DNA of 64,000 bases from Alphaproteobacteria bacterium (lineage in GTDB: Bacteria > Pseudomonadota > Gammaproteobacteria > JAGOUN01), in contig JAGKWX010000003.1 in the NCBI GenBank assembly GCA_021151585.1, positions 1-64,000 on the forward strand. The letters run 5' to 3'. A program made the position numbers and the translations under genes. Under the pieces are notes generated by a model that was not told the origin of the DNA, ran no database searches, and worked only from the letters and a program-made list of their open reading frames with translations. How positions within the stretch are numbered: position 1 is the first letter of the stretch; every line of letters starts with the position of its first letter. Of the stretch, positions 55,671-64,000 are shown piece after piece.

Positions 55671-56705
55671 ATGATAAAAAACGACAACTTTCTTCGCGCT
55701 CTTGCGCGACAACCTGTGACGCGACAACCGATGTGGATTATGCGCCAAGCAGGTCGTTACTTGCCAGAATATCGCGAAACGCGCGCGAAAGCTGGGAGTT
55801 TTTTAACTTTATGTAAAACGCCAGAGCTGGCATGCGAAGTAACATTGCAGCCGCTCGCACGTTATGATTTAGATGCGTCTATTTTATTTTCGGATATATT
55901 AACTATTCCGGATGCTATGGGTATGGGGTTGCATTTTGTGGAAAATGAAGGCCCGCGTTTTTCTCATGCGCTACAAACCGAACAAGATATTCGCGAATTG
56001 CCGATCCCAGATCCGAAAATTGAATTACGCTACGTCACCGACGCGGTAGAATTGATCCAGCGTGAATTAGATAAACGTATTCCTTTAATTGGTTTTGCGG
56101 GTAGTCCGTGGACTTTGGCGTGTTATATGTTGGAAGGTGGTAGTAGTGGTAAACAGTTTGAGCGCATTCGTAAAATGGCGTATCACGACCCTAAAATTGT
56201 GCATGTACTATTAGAAAAATTAACGCAAGCGACAATTTTATATTTAAATGCACAAATAGAAAGTGGCGTGAATGCCGTGATGGTATTTGATACCTGGGGT
56301 GGTTTATTAAGCCCAGCGCAGTATGAAGAATTCTCTTTGAATTACATGAAACACATTGTCGCGTCATTGCATAGCGCTCCTTCGATAATTTTTACTAAAA
56401 ACGCTGGTTTCTCATTGGAGAAAATTGCGCACAGCGGTTGCAATGCAGTGGGTGTCGATTGGACTATGTCTTTGCATGATGCAAAGAAATTAACCCAGAA
56501 TCGTGTTGCTATTCAAGGAAACTTGGACCCATTGGCTTTGTTTGCGCCAGAAGATGTTTTAGAACGAGAAGTAAAAAATATATTAGAAACTATGCGCGAT
56601 TATCCAGGGTTTGTATTTAATCTTGGTCACGGAATTTTGCCTACAACATCGCCAGAGAAAGTGAAATTTTTAGTTGATACGGTGCATGCTCATAAAATCT
56701 GCTAA
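55671..56705 (+). CDS. hemE: uroporphyrinogen decarboxylase
   Basis: A 344-residue heme-pathway enzyme removing four carboxyl groups from uroporphyrinogen III. Signatures: RQPVTRQPMWIMRQAGRYLP, ILFSDILTIPDAMGMGLHF, GFAGSPWTLACYMLEGGSS, VFDTWGGLLSPAQYEEF, and FNLGHGILPTTSPEKVKFLV. Stands alone, divergent from rsmA. Only a weak RBS is seen. Confidence 0.96.
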   Translation: MIKNDNFLRALARQPVTRQPMWIMRQAGRYLPEYRETRAKAGSFLTLCKTPELACEVTLQPLARYDLDASILFSDILTIPDAMGMGLHFVENEGPRFSHALQTEQDIRELPIPDPKIELRYVTDAVELIQRELDKRIPLIGFAGSPWTLACYMLEGGSSGKQFERIRKMAYHDPKIVHVLLEKLTQATILYLNAQIESGVNAVMVFDTWGGLLSPAQYEEFSLNYMKHIVASLHSAPSIIFTKNAGFSLEKIAHSGCNAVGVDWTMSLHDAKKLTQNRVAIQGNLDPLALFAPEDVLEREVKNILETMRDYPGFVFNLGHGILPTTSPEKVKFLVDTVHAHKIC

Positions 56706-56761
56706 CTATAATGTTAAATTCAGCGCCTTGAGCTTGTATGCTATGAGTTTAGTAGAAAAAT

Positions 56762-57271
56762 CTAGGATGCTTCAAAAATAATCGATGGTTTTTTGTTTTG
56801 ATAAACCTGAAAACTTAAAGGGTAGGCGTTTTTTTCACCAACTTGATGAAATTTTTCAGAAATTTTTTGCCATTGATGAGCGTCCACTGGTGGAAAATAG
56901 GTGTCGGCGCTATCGAAGGCGTGATGAATTTTAGTGAGAAAAATTTTATCAGCATAGCCTAGATATTGCTGGTATATTTCTCCGCCGCCAATTACCCACA
57001 AAATATCACTGTGTTTTTGGCGTAAGGCTTCTTCCATGGAAGTTACAGTGATGCACCCAAGAAATCGGGCGGAGCTTTGGCGTGTCAAAACAAAATTTTC
57101 TCGCTGAGGCAATGCTTTGCCTATGGATTCAAACGTTTTTCGTCCCATCAAGATAGATTGACCTTGTGTCATTTTCTTGAAGTAGTGTAAATCTAACGGC
57201 ACATGACATAATAATTTTCCTTGTTTCCCCAGTGCGCCACGTTCATCCACGGCCGCGATGACATGTATCAT
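56762..57271 (-). CDS. folA: dihydrofolate reductase
   Basis: A 169-residue enzyme reducing dihydrofolate with NADPH. Motifs: IHVIAAVDERGALGKQGKLL, the conserved HVPLDLHYFKKMTQGQSILM, GRKTFESIGKALPQRENFVL, and ILWVIGGGEIYQQYL. The acidic active-site residue is D36 of the PLDLHYFK segment. The start at 57271 aligns with the family and overlaps the miaA stop as ATGA, so folA ends the mutL-miaA operon in this organism. Confidence 0.95.
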   Translation of the reverse strand: MIHVIAAVDERGALGKQGKLLCHVPLDLHYFKKMTQGQSILMGRKTFESIGKALPQRENFVLTRQSSARFLGCITVTSMEEALRQKHSDILWVIGGGEIYQQYLGYADKIFLTKIHHAFDSADTYFPPVDAHQWQKISEKFHQVGEKNAYPLSFQVYQNKKPSIIFEAS

Positions 57272-58188
57272 AGGTATTGCCTCGTTATTTTTTTTACACA
57301 ATGCACATCACTGGGGTCAATCCATTGCAATGCTGGCCAAGTACGCAACCATGTCATTTGGCGTTTCGCAAATTGTCGAGTAGCATTGATGGATATTTCG
57401 GTCATGTGTTCATACGTGATAGTCCCTTGTAAATATTGCCAGGCTTGTTGATAGCCAACAGATTTTATTGAGGGTAAATCGGCATGCATATCTTGTCTTT
57501 CGTATAAAGCGCGAACTTCATCAATGAAGCCTAGTTGTAACATCTGATGAAATCTATCCGCAATTCGCTGACGAAGTATCGGGCGATCTATGTGTAATCC
57601 AAGATTTATAAATTCATATGGCAATTTTTGTTTTTCTTGCTCGCTCCAGTACTCTGATAATGTTTTTCCAGACAGATAGAACACCTCTAATGCCCGTAAT
57701 AATCGCTGTGGATCATTAGGATGAATGCGTTGTGCCGCTCTCTGGTCAATTGCTTGTAAATCACGATGCAAAGCATCAATGCCAAGGCTATCTGCTCTTT
57801 TTTGCAATTCTGCTCGTATCTCTGTATTTGCTGGCGGCAATTCAGCAATACCGTTTTGCAATACCTGGTGATACAACATGCTGCCGCCAACTAACACAGG
57901 CACCCGGTTTTTTGCTATACTTTTTTCAATGCATTCAATGGCGTCAAGCCGGAATTGTGCGGCCGAGTATGGTGTTGCTGGGTCGCAAATATCAATTAAC
58001 GCATGTGGATAATTTTTTAAAACGCTGGCTTCCGGTTTGGCGGTTCCGATATTCATGTCGCGGTATACCATGGCAGAATCAACGCTAATCAAGTCGCAAG
58101 CACATGTATCAGCTAAGTTGATGGCAAAATCGGTTTTTCCCGAGGCTGTTGGGCCAAGGATACAGAGAAGTTTATTTTTTTGCTGCAT
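57268..58188 (-). CDS. miaA: tRNA dimethylallyltransferase
   Basis: A 306-residue enzyme attaching a dimethylallyl group to A37 of UNN-reading tRNAs. P-loop LGPTASGKTDFAINLA, DSAMVYRDMNIGTAKP, NDPQRLLRALEVFYLSGKTL, KSVGYQQAWQYL, and the C-terminal ATRQFAKRQMTWLR. Its start lies within the end of the receiver-domain gene, a 17-bp overlap. hfq, the usual next gene, is replaced by folA. Confidence 0.96.
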   Translation of the reverse strand: MQQKNKLLCILGPTASGKTDFAINLADTCACDLISVDSAMVYRDMNIGTAKPEASVLKNYPHALIDICDPATPYSAAQFRLDAIECIEKSIAKNRVPVLVGGSMLYHQVLQNGIAELPPANTEIRAELQKRADSLGIDALHRDLQAIDQRAAQRIHPNDPQRLLRALEVFYLSGKTLSEYWSEQEKQKLPYEFINLGLHIDRPILRQRIADRFHQMLQLGFIDEVRALYERQDMHADLPSIKSVGYQQAWQYLQGTITYEHMTEISINATRQFAKRQMTWLRTWPALQWIDPSDVHCVKKITRQYL

Positions 58189-58564
58189 ATTTTTCTAAAA
58201 GATTTCGTGCTACATCTTCTGTTAAAGGCTTGGCTATAAAATCTGACATGCCCGCTTTAACACAGTCCTCTTGCAAGCTCGCATAAGGATGCGCCGTTAA
58301 TGCTACGATGGGAGGGGTTTTCTTATTTTGTTGTTCATAATTTTTTGATATGTATTCTGTGACGGTGAGCGCATCGACATCAGGTAATCCTAAGTCCATA
58401 AAAATAAGATCATAATCTGGTGCAGCATTAGTTTTGATTATCGCTTCTTTTCCCGTGTTCGCCATGTCAACATGGCAACCCAAGCTTTCTAAAACCGTCG
58501 CTTCTGCGATTTGTGCAATTACTGCATCTTCAACAACTAGAATGCGCATTAAACTAATAGGCAT
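58172..58564 (-). CDS. stand-alone response-regulator receiver domain
   Basis: A 130-residue receiver domain with no output domain. Acidic pocket in LVVEDAVIAQ (Glu/Asp), phospho-acceptor Asp in LIFMDLGLPD, switch Thr in VALTAHPYA, and Lys in FIAKPL. The sequence style is that of the receiver at the end of hybrid sensor kinases. AAGGAG lies eight bases before the ATG. It is inserted between mutL and miaA in one operon, with no kinase nearby apart from the broken kinase fragment at 25.7 kb. Confidence 0.9.
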   Translation of the reverse strand: MPISLMRILVVEDAVIAQIAEATVLESLGCHVDMANTGKEAIIKTNAAPDYDLIFMDLGLPDVDALTVTEYISKNYEQQNKKTPPIVALTAHPYASLQEDCVKAGMSDFIAKPLTEDVARNLLEKYAAKK

Positions 58565-58576
58565 GGTGGCATCTCC

Positions 58577-60424
58577 TTATCTACCTCTTAAAAAGAATTT
58601 ATCTAATTCTTCTAACGATAACTGAATCCATGTTGGTCGTCCATGGTTGCATTGTCCGCTACGTGGAACATGTTCCACTGAGCGCAAAATAGCATTCATT
58701 TCTTGCAGTGTTAAGCGATGATTCGCTTTAATGGCTGCCTTACAAGCCATATTACCGAGAATATGATTGATTGTCTCTTCTAGCCGTTTACTTTCGCCTA
58801 AAACGCGCAAATCAGCGATCATATCTTGCACGATTTGCGCAACATCTGCCTTTTTCAATATTTCGGGTACTTGCTTTATGGCTAGCGTTGCTGGTCCGAA
58901 ACGTTCAACGATTAAGCCCAACGAGTTAAAAATATCACTATGCTCTTCCGTTAACGAAGCATCATCTTCTCTGACGTGCAATGTTACAGGGACTAACAAA
59001 GGTTGCGCTATTAGCTGCCCAGCCTGTAAAGAGACTTTCATTTCTTCATATAAAATTCGCTCGTGAGCAGCATGCATATCAACTAGAATCAATCCTGCTT
59101 CATTTTCAGCCAAGATATAAATACCTTTGAGTTGTGCTATGGCGTAGCCTAATGTTGGTATTGCTGTTGGAGCAGATGTGGTGGCTGATGGATGTTCTAA
59201 TGGTGATGCAAGTGTAGGTGCTGTTGGCGTTTGCCCTGTTTGGTACAGCATTTGATACTGTTCTATGTTTTGTTCAGCGATCAACGGTGATGCGGCTGGT
59301 GCGCTACCAAACATTTCTTTCTTGGGCGTCCACCCCCTTGAGGGGCCTTTGTTCGGCGTCAGCAAGTTTGGTGTTATATCTCGTTCGTTGCCATGTGTGT
59401 GCTCGATACTGTTTAGCATCATTTCCGGGCTAATCTCTGCAATGGCTCGATGCAAACTTCTAAAAATAAAATCGTGTACCATGCGACTTTCGCGAAATCG
59501 CAGTTCATGTTTTGTTGGATGTGCATTTACATCGACGAGTTGCGGGTCGATTTCTAAAAACAAAACATAAGCTGGATGACGTTGATTATATAAAACATCT
59601 TCATAGGCTTGACGAATGGCGTGTGTAACTACTTTGTCTTTAATGCTGCGAGCATTAACATAAAAAAATTGAAGATCGGCTTGACTGCGTGAAAAGGTGG
59701 GTTGGGCTATCCAGCCAAAAATTTTTAACCCTGCATGTTCTACTTCAAGAAAAACAGCGTGTTTTAAAAAATCTTGACCACATACAGTTGCAACGCGTTT
59801 TTCTTGCTCTAACATCGAGAGCGCCGGCAGTAAAGAGAACATCGTTTTATTGTTGTGCAGTAGACGAAAGCCAACATTAAAGTGGCTTAATGCGATTCTT
59901 TTTACTAAGTTTTCAATATGCGAAAACTCAACACGTTCGTTTTTTAAAAATTTTTTCCTTGCTGGGGTGTTAAAAAACAAATCACGAATAATAACAGATG
60001 TTCCAACATCGTGTGATACAGGTTCTTGTTCTATATTTTTCATGCCATCGGAGAAAAGTCGCCAACCTGAATTAGCTTCTTTAGTGCGTGAATGTAATTC
60101 CATGCGTGATACCGAGCTCATACTTGCTAAGGCTTCGCCACGAAAGCCTAGAGTTTTAATGCCATCTAAATCCGCGCTGGAAATAATTTTGCTTGTAGCA
60201 TGCCTATCTAAAGCTAAAGTTAAGTCATCACGATGAATGCCGCAACCATTATCGCGTACGCAAATGAGTTTTTCTCCGCCGTGCTCGATGTCAATAATAA
60301 TTTCCGTTGCGCCGGCATCAATGCTGTTTTCAATCAATTCTTTTACGACAGATGCGGGTCGCTCAATCACCTCTCCTGCGGCAATTTGGTTGGCTAGTTG
60401 CGTAGAGAGTTTATGAATTCTCAT
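58577..60424 (-). CDS. mutL: DNA mismatch repair protein MutL
   Basis: A 615-residue GHKL ATPase that couples MutS to downstream repair. N-terminal motifs: AAGEVIERPASVVKELIENS, IDAGATEI, RDNGCGI, and TLGFRGEALASMSSVSR. A Pro/Thr-rich linker (about residues 360-425) leads to the C-terminal dimerisation domain with ACKAAIKANHRLT and CNHGRPTWIQL. Its start overlaps the amiC stop (ATGA). Confidence 0.97.
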   Translation of the reverse strand: MRIHKLSTQLANQIAAGEVIERPASVVKELIENSIDAGATEIIIDIEHGGEKLICVRDNGCGIHRDDLTLALDRHATSKIISSADLDGIKTLGFRGEALASMSSVSRMELHSRTKEANSGWRLFSDGMKNIEQEPVSHDVGTSVIIRDLFFNTPARKKFLKNERVEFSHIENLVKRIALSHFNVGFRLLHNNKTMFSLLPALSMLEQEKRVATVCGQDFLKHAVFLEVEHAGLKIFGWIAQPTFSRSQADLQFFYVNARSIKDKVVTHAIRQAYEDVLYNQRHPAYVLFLEIDPQLVDVNAHPTKHELRFRESRMVHDFIFRSLHRAIAEISPEMMLNSIEHTHGNERDITPNLLTPNKGPSRGWTPKKEMFGSAPAASPLIAEQNIEQYQMLYQTGQTPTAPTLASPLEHPSATTSAPTAIPTLGYAIAQLKGIYILAENEAGLILVDMHAAHERILYEEMKVSLQAGQLIAQPLLVPVTLHVREDDASLTEEHSDIFNSLGLIVERFGPATLAIKQVPEILKKADVAQIVQDMIADLRVLGESKRLEETINHILGNMACKAAIKANHRLTLQEMNAILRSVEHVPRSGQCNHGRPTWIQLSLEELDKFFLRGR

Positions 60425-61635
60425 GATTTTCCTTTGTTATTGCGCAGAGGTTGTGAGTATTCTTGTGCATATTCCATAATGCCACGATAAATGGCTAAAG
60501 CAATTTTCTTTTGATAACTACTTTGTGCTAACTCTTGTTCTTCATACGCATTAGAAAGAAATCCTGTTTCAACTAATATCGATGGAATGTCGGGTGATTT
60601 CAAAACAACAAAGCCCGCTTGTTCTACAATAGTGTGATGTACTTTCGTAACATTATCGAGGTTAACTAAAACATATTTTCCTAGTATAAGACTCCGATTA
60701 ATGGTTTCATTTTGAGATATATCCATCAATATCGATTGTAGATCTTTATCATTGCTGTTTGATTCACCAACTTCGAGAAAATCATCTACATTTTCATTAT
60801 GGGCTACCCATCGTGCGGCTTCACTCGTTGCGCCGCGTTGTGATAGAGCAAATACTGTTGCCCCGCGGGCCGTTTGGTTTTTAAACATATCTGCATGAAT
60901 AGCGACAAAAAGATCGGCAGATTGTTTGCGTGCAAAATTGATGCGTCCTCGCAATGATATGAATTGGTCATCATTGCGTGTTAAATAGGCGCACATGCCT
61001 GGGCTATGATTAATTAGGTCGGCCAGATATTTGGAAATAGCTAAAGTGACATTTTTTTCTTTAGTGCCGTGCGCGCTAATCGCGCCAGGGTCGTGACCGC
61101 CATGACCTGGATCGATAACAATTTTGATACAGCGTGTGTTGGCGCTATGTGCATCCGCTGTTTTCACCGTCGTTGGCAATGATTTTATTGGTGTGGTTGC
61201 GGTTTTATTTTTAGATGTATTATTTGCTTGCGTTGTCGATGCCGGTTGTACATCGAGATGGAGGCGCCAGTTAGCATTGTCAGAAGAGGGAGGTAATAAA
61301 GTCACTGTATGCTTGATGTCTTCTGTAAATTCGATTGCTATACGCTGCGATTCTTGTGATCGCGGTGCAATTCGAATTTGCTTTATCCAAGGTGTTGTTG
61401 ATAAGTCAGGCAATGTTGCGTGAATAGGTTGTGTATCGTTGAGATCGATGACTAAACGTTGGGGATTAGACAAGGTGAAAGAATGATAATGCACTGATTG
61501 TGATAAATTAATATCAATAATTACGTTGTTTTTTGTTGTCACGGAAAAGCTATTAACGACGGTAGCTGCTGTGACCATCAGTGGTGATGCGCAACACAGT
61601 ATCAGCGAAATAAAAAACTTAAACATAGATTTCAT
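60421..61635 (-). CDS. amiC: N-acetylmuramoyl-L-alanine amidase with AMIN domain
   Basis: A 404-residue periplasmic amidase that splits septal peptidoglycan. It has a Sec signal peptide (MKSMFKFFISLILCCASP), an AMIN domain at about residues 24-120 (TTKNNVIIDINLSQSVHYHS), a Thr/Lys linker, and the zinc amidase_3 domain: IVIDPGHGGHDPGAISAHGT, KEKNVTLAI, FVAIHADMF, and SILVETGFLSN. No LysM repeats are seen, so it is AmiC-like, although its genomic position is that of amiB. ATG 61635 has GGAG upstream and overlaps tsaE by 17 bp. Such amidases are normally activated through FtsEX-EnvC; see the missing ftsE. Confidence 0.92.
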   Translation of the reverse strand: MKSMFKFFISLILCCASPLMVTAATVVNSFSVTTKNNVIIDINLSQSVHYHSFTLSNPQRLVIDLNDTQPIHATLPDLSTTPWIKQIRIAPRSQESQRIAIEFTEDIKHTVTLLPPSSDNANWRLHLDVQPASTTQANNTSKNKTATTPIKSLPTTVKTADAHSANTRCIKIVIDPGHGGHDPGAISAHGTKEKNVTLAISKYLADLINHSPGMCAYLTRNDDQFISLRGRINFARKQSADLFVAIHADMFKNQTARGATVFALSQRGATSEAARWVAHNENVDDFLEVGESNSNDKDLQSILMDISQNETINRSLILGKYVLVNLDNVTKVHHTIVEQAGFVVLKSPDIPSILVETGFLSNAYEEQELAQSSYQKKIALAIYRGIMEYAQEYSQPLRNNKGKS

Positions 61636-62122
61636 GCACAGACTCCAATAAGGGTAGCGCACGCTGACTCAGTGCGGTTATTTCTAATGTGCGCCCCTGC
61701 GCTAAAAAAGTATAATGTAATAAGATGTCAGGTTTAGGTAATACCGAGCTACCCTTTGTCGGCCATTCAACAAAAAATATTGTGTCATTGATGAGGTAAT
61801 CTTCTAAGCCTAAAAAGTACAACTCTTCTGGGTCGGCTAATCGATATAAATCTAGATGAAAAATTTGTTGTTGTTTAATTGTATATGATTCAATAATGGT
61901 ATAAGTTGGGCTTTTGATTTTACCCTTTTCTCCTAAAGCTTCTAGTACTGCGCGCACAAAGGTCGTTTTGCCGCTGCCTAAGTCGCCGCTGAGAAAAATA
62001 ATCCAAGGTGTTTTATTAAAAAGTTGTGTTTGTTTCTCCAGTAGCTCTGCAAAGCGCTTTGCAAGCAAAGTTACTTGTGAGACATTAGCTAAATTAATTT
62101 TCGCTCTGACTGGATTTTGCAT
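61619..62122 (-). CDS. tsaE: tRNA threonylcarbamoyladenosine biosynthesis ATPase TsaE
   Basis: A 167-residue ATPase required, with TsaB/TsaD, for t6A37 in tRNA. P-loop LSGDLGSGKTTFVRAVLEAL, SPTYTIIESY, HLDLYRLADPEELYFLGLED, and FFVEWPTKG. First gene of the minus-strand tsaE-amiC-mutL-receiver-miaA-folA operon. Confidence 0.96.
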   Translation of the reverse strand: MQNPVRAKINLANVSQVTLLAKRFAELLEKQTQLFNKTPWIIFLSGDLGSGKTTFVRAVLEALGEKGKIKSPTYTIIESYTIKQQQIFHLDLYRLADPEELYFLGLEDYLINDTIFFVEWPTKGSSVLPKPDILLHYTFLAQGRTLEITALSQRALPLLESVHEIYV

Positions 62123-62171
62123 AAGGATTATAACATATTGAATATTCAGGTTTTTCTAGATTGCAGTTTAA

Positions 62172-63272
62172 TCATAAATGTGGAGATTGGCAATCCTTGA
62201 TCATTAGGGCGATGAGTAATACAGTTGCCAGAAAAAAACCGAATATCAACCAGTTGCCAAGCCATATTAGAACAATTACGCTGATCAGTATTAAGGTTTG
62301 GGTTGTTTTAATTTGCAGAGAGGTTTGTGTTGGGAGCAGCGCCAGCAAGGGAATAAAAAGGCTGGCCAAATGATGCGTTTCGCTCATTGGGCTAATGAGT
62401 AATGGCAGTATCATGTAGAGAGAGAAAAGGGAGGTTTGATTGTTAGAGCGTTGTTGCAAAAAATACATGCCGACTAACGCGATGCTGGGCCACAGCGCTA
62501 GTAGTCGATGAGGGCTAGTTAGCGTAAATAATGTATTTGCCACACTGGATAGTGATAACAGTATGTGATGTTGATTGTGTGAGGCAGCGTTTGCTTGGAT
62601 TGACAGGATATAGTATTGATAAAACGCCAGTAACTTTTCTGGCCCAACTATTAATCCTGGTAGAATCAATATGAAAAGTAGACTAAAAAACAGCGTGGCC
62701 AGGCATGCTTTGTATGCTTTATTAAACAGCAAATAAAACAGAAAAATTCCCGGTGTTAACTTTGTCGCAATCGCCAAGGCTAAGTATAAGCTGCTGATTA
62801 TTATATGTTTTTCTTGATATTTTTTGAAAAACATCACGCATAGCGCAATAACTAAAAAGTTAATTTGACCATTTAAAAGATTGTTTCGTGTCACGTTAAG
62901 TAATAAGATCAAGACGAGGGCGGATAAATACAATTTTTGCCCAAAATTTTTCTCGGGATAGATGTATTGCTGCATAGTAAATAAGGCATAAAATACAGCA
63001 CTTAAATTTAAAAAAAACCATATCGTATTCGCTAGCCAATACGGCATCCATGCAAGTGCGCCTAGATAAGCGCATGGAAATAGTGGATAAATATAAGGAA
63101 AGTGTGTTTGGATGCTGTAAGGATTTTCGGCATGAAAAAAAGCCTTGGAGGCCATCAAATATGCGGTAAAATCATAACCCTCGGCACGGTAGGCTTTGCC
63201 AAACATTTGAATAAAGGTAGATAAGACAATAACGCCGAGTAGAAATAAAAATATTTTTTGGTATTTAGGCAT
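62172..63272 (-). CDS. GT87-type membrane glycosyltransferase
   Basis: A 366-residue protein with about ten membrane helices. The first periplasmic loop has GYDFTAYLMASKAFFHAENP, and later LNGQINFLVIALCVMFF and ALAIATKLTPGIFLFYLLF, matching the GT87 (DUF2029) mannosyltransferase family that uses polyprenyl-phosphate sugars. The acceptor is unknown. It sits between queG and tsaE, which in many gammaproteobacteria belong to a single conserved block, so it appears inserted. Confidence 0.82.
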   Translation of the reverse strand: MPKYQKIFLFLLGVIVLSTFIQMFGKAYRAEGYDFTAYLMASKAFFHAENPYSIQTHFPYIYPLFPCAYLGALAWMPYWLANTIWFFLNLSAVFYALFTMQQYIYPEKNFGQKLYLSALVLILLLNVTRNNLLNGQINFLVIALCVMFFKKYQEKHIIISSLYLALAIATKLTPGIFLFYLLFNKAYKACLATLFFSLLFILILPGLIVGPEKLLAFYQYYILSIQANAASHNQHHILLSLSSVANTLFTLTSPHRLLALWPSIALVGMYFLQQRSNNQTSLFSLYMILPLLISPMSETHHLASLFIPLLALLPTQTSLQIKTTQTLILISVIVLIWLGNWLIFGFFLATVLLIALMIKDCQSPHL

Positions 63273-63305
63273 TATTTTGTATCGACTGGCATTTTAAAGA
63301 ATTAT

Positions 63306-64000
63306 ATGACACTTGCAGAAAAAATTAAATTACTTGGCTTAGAGCTCGGCTTTCAACAAGTCGGAATTACAGACACGGATCTTACTGCCTTTGATAATCA
63401 CTTATTAGAGTACCTTGAAAAGGGCTATCATGGTGATATGGAATATATGCACAAACATGGCTTATTGCGTCTGCGACCAGAATTACTCGCCCCGGGCACC
63501 AAAAGCATTATTGTTGTCCGCATGAATTATTTGCCGCCGAATGATAACATGCGAGCTACACTCAAAGATAAATCAAAAGGTTATATAGCGCGTTATGCTT
63601 TAGGTCGTGATTATCATAATTTGCTGCGTAAACGATTAAAAAATTTCGCTAAAGCAATTGCTGACTTGGCTGGAGAGCATGGGTATAAAGTTTGTGTCGA
63701 CAGTGTTCCGATTATGGAAAAGGCGCTTGCGCAAAAAGCCGGCTTGGGTTGGACTGGTAAAAACACCTTGATCTTAAACAAAGAAAATGGCTCATATTTT
63801 TTTCTCGGCGCCTTATTAACTAATCTTGAGTTGCCACGTGACATGCCGTTGCCAGATGAGCACTGTGGAAAATGCAAGGCGTGTATTAAGATTTGTCCTA
63901 CTGATGCGATCGTTGCCCCTTATCAGCTCGATGCGCGGCGTTGCATTTCTTATTTAACTATTGAATATAAGGGGAGTATTCCTCTCGAGTTCCGCCCTTT
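63306..64000 (+). CDS. queG: epoxyqueuosine reductase (cut by window edge)
   Basis: The first 231 residues of QueG, the cobalamin- and iron-sulfur-dependent enzyme making queuosine in tRNA. The N-terminus is MTLAEKIKLLGLELGFQQVG; then GYHGDMEYMHKH, YIARYALGRDYHNLLRKRLK, VPIMEKALAQKAGLGWTGKN, and the first 4Fe-4S cluster, CGKCKACIKICPTDAI. The rest lies beyond the right edge. Divergent from the GT87 gene. Confidence 0.95.
   Translation, partial: MTLAEKIKLLGLELGFQQVGITDTDLTAFDNHLLEYLEKGYHGDMEYMHKHGLLRLRPELLAPGTKSIIVVRMNYLPPNDNMRATLKDKSKGYIARYALGRDYHNLLRKRLKNFAKAIADLAGEHGYKVCVDSVPIMEKALAQKAGLGWTGKNTLILNKENGSYFFLGALLTNLELPRDMPLPDEHCGKCKACIKICPTDAIVAPYQLDARRCISYLTIEYKGSIPLEFRP

Overview
The window comes from an AT-rich gammaproteobacterial chromosome. 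Its gene content and local order are gammaproteobacterial: rpoH/ftsX/ftsY, def-fmt-rsmB, tsaE-amiC-mutL-miaA, rsmA-apaH, gshA-gshB, and waaF/waaC/waaG/waaP with closest resemblance to enterobacterial proteins. Two very large, mostly helical proteins of no recognised family sit between housekeeping genes, and one ends in a proline-rich/WH2-like tail. This suggests a host-associated member of the Legionellales (Legionella/Coxiella/Rickettsiella/Berkiella-like). That placement is inference; no 16S rRNA or dot/icm gene lies in the window.

Layout. 1-2.4 kb: end of an unknown gene, then glutathione synthesis (gshA-gshB, minus strand). 2.6-5.3 kb: a small membrane protein and groES-groEL, with a clear sigma-32 promoter, a large 5' leader hairpin, REP-like palindromes and a terminator. 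5.3-9.3 kb: a decayed gene fragment, an OmpA-like lipoprotein, a site-2 protease, rpoH, a DUF6356 protein and a flavoprotein. 9.5-15.4 kb: ftsX and ftsY with no ftsE, trmB, rsmD, pyk, pgk. 15.8-19.6 kb: orphan 1241-residue helical protein. 19.7-25.6 kb: zinc-finger protein, dacB, parB without parA, esterase, galU, pgi. 26.2-32.5 kb: LPS inner-core cluster (membrane glycosyltransferase, waaF, waaC, and a natural WaaG-WaaP fusion), then a TraT-like lipoprotein. 32.5-37 kb: aroA, pcnB, a DUF4160/DUF2442 pair and a COG1565 methyltransferase carrying an in-frame palindromic repeat. 37.1-41.7 kb: a 1520-residue protein whose C-terminus has poly-proline repeats, a WH2-like actin-binding motif, a basic amphipathic helix and a Ser/Glu-rich end with a tryptophan. 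41.7-50.4 kb: sbcB, cytochrome b561, glnA, tolC, a lipoprotein, comM, an unknown gene and a LysR regulator. 50.5-57.3 kb: def-fmt-rsmB, an exported protein, apaH, rsmA, hemE, folA. 57.3-64 kb: miaA, a lone receiver domain, mutL, amiC, tsaE, a GT87 glycosyltransferase and the start of queG.

Most genes are core metabolism, translation and envelope functions. The most promising new biology is the 1520-residue protein, a candidate secreted actin regulator. Other notable points are the WaaG-WaaP fusion, the loss of ftsE from the ftsY-ftsX operon, two likely non-AUG start codons (waaC, pcnB), and the structured groESL leader. No CRISPR array, tRNA, rRNA or intact insertion sequence was seen.
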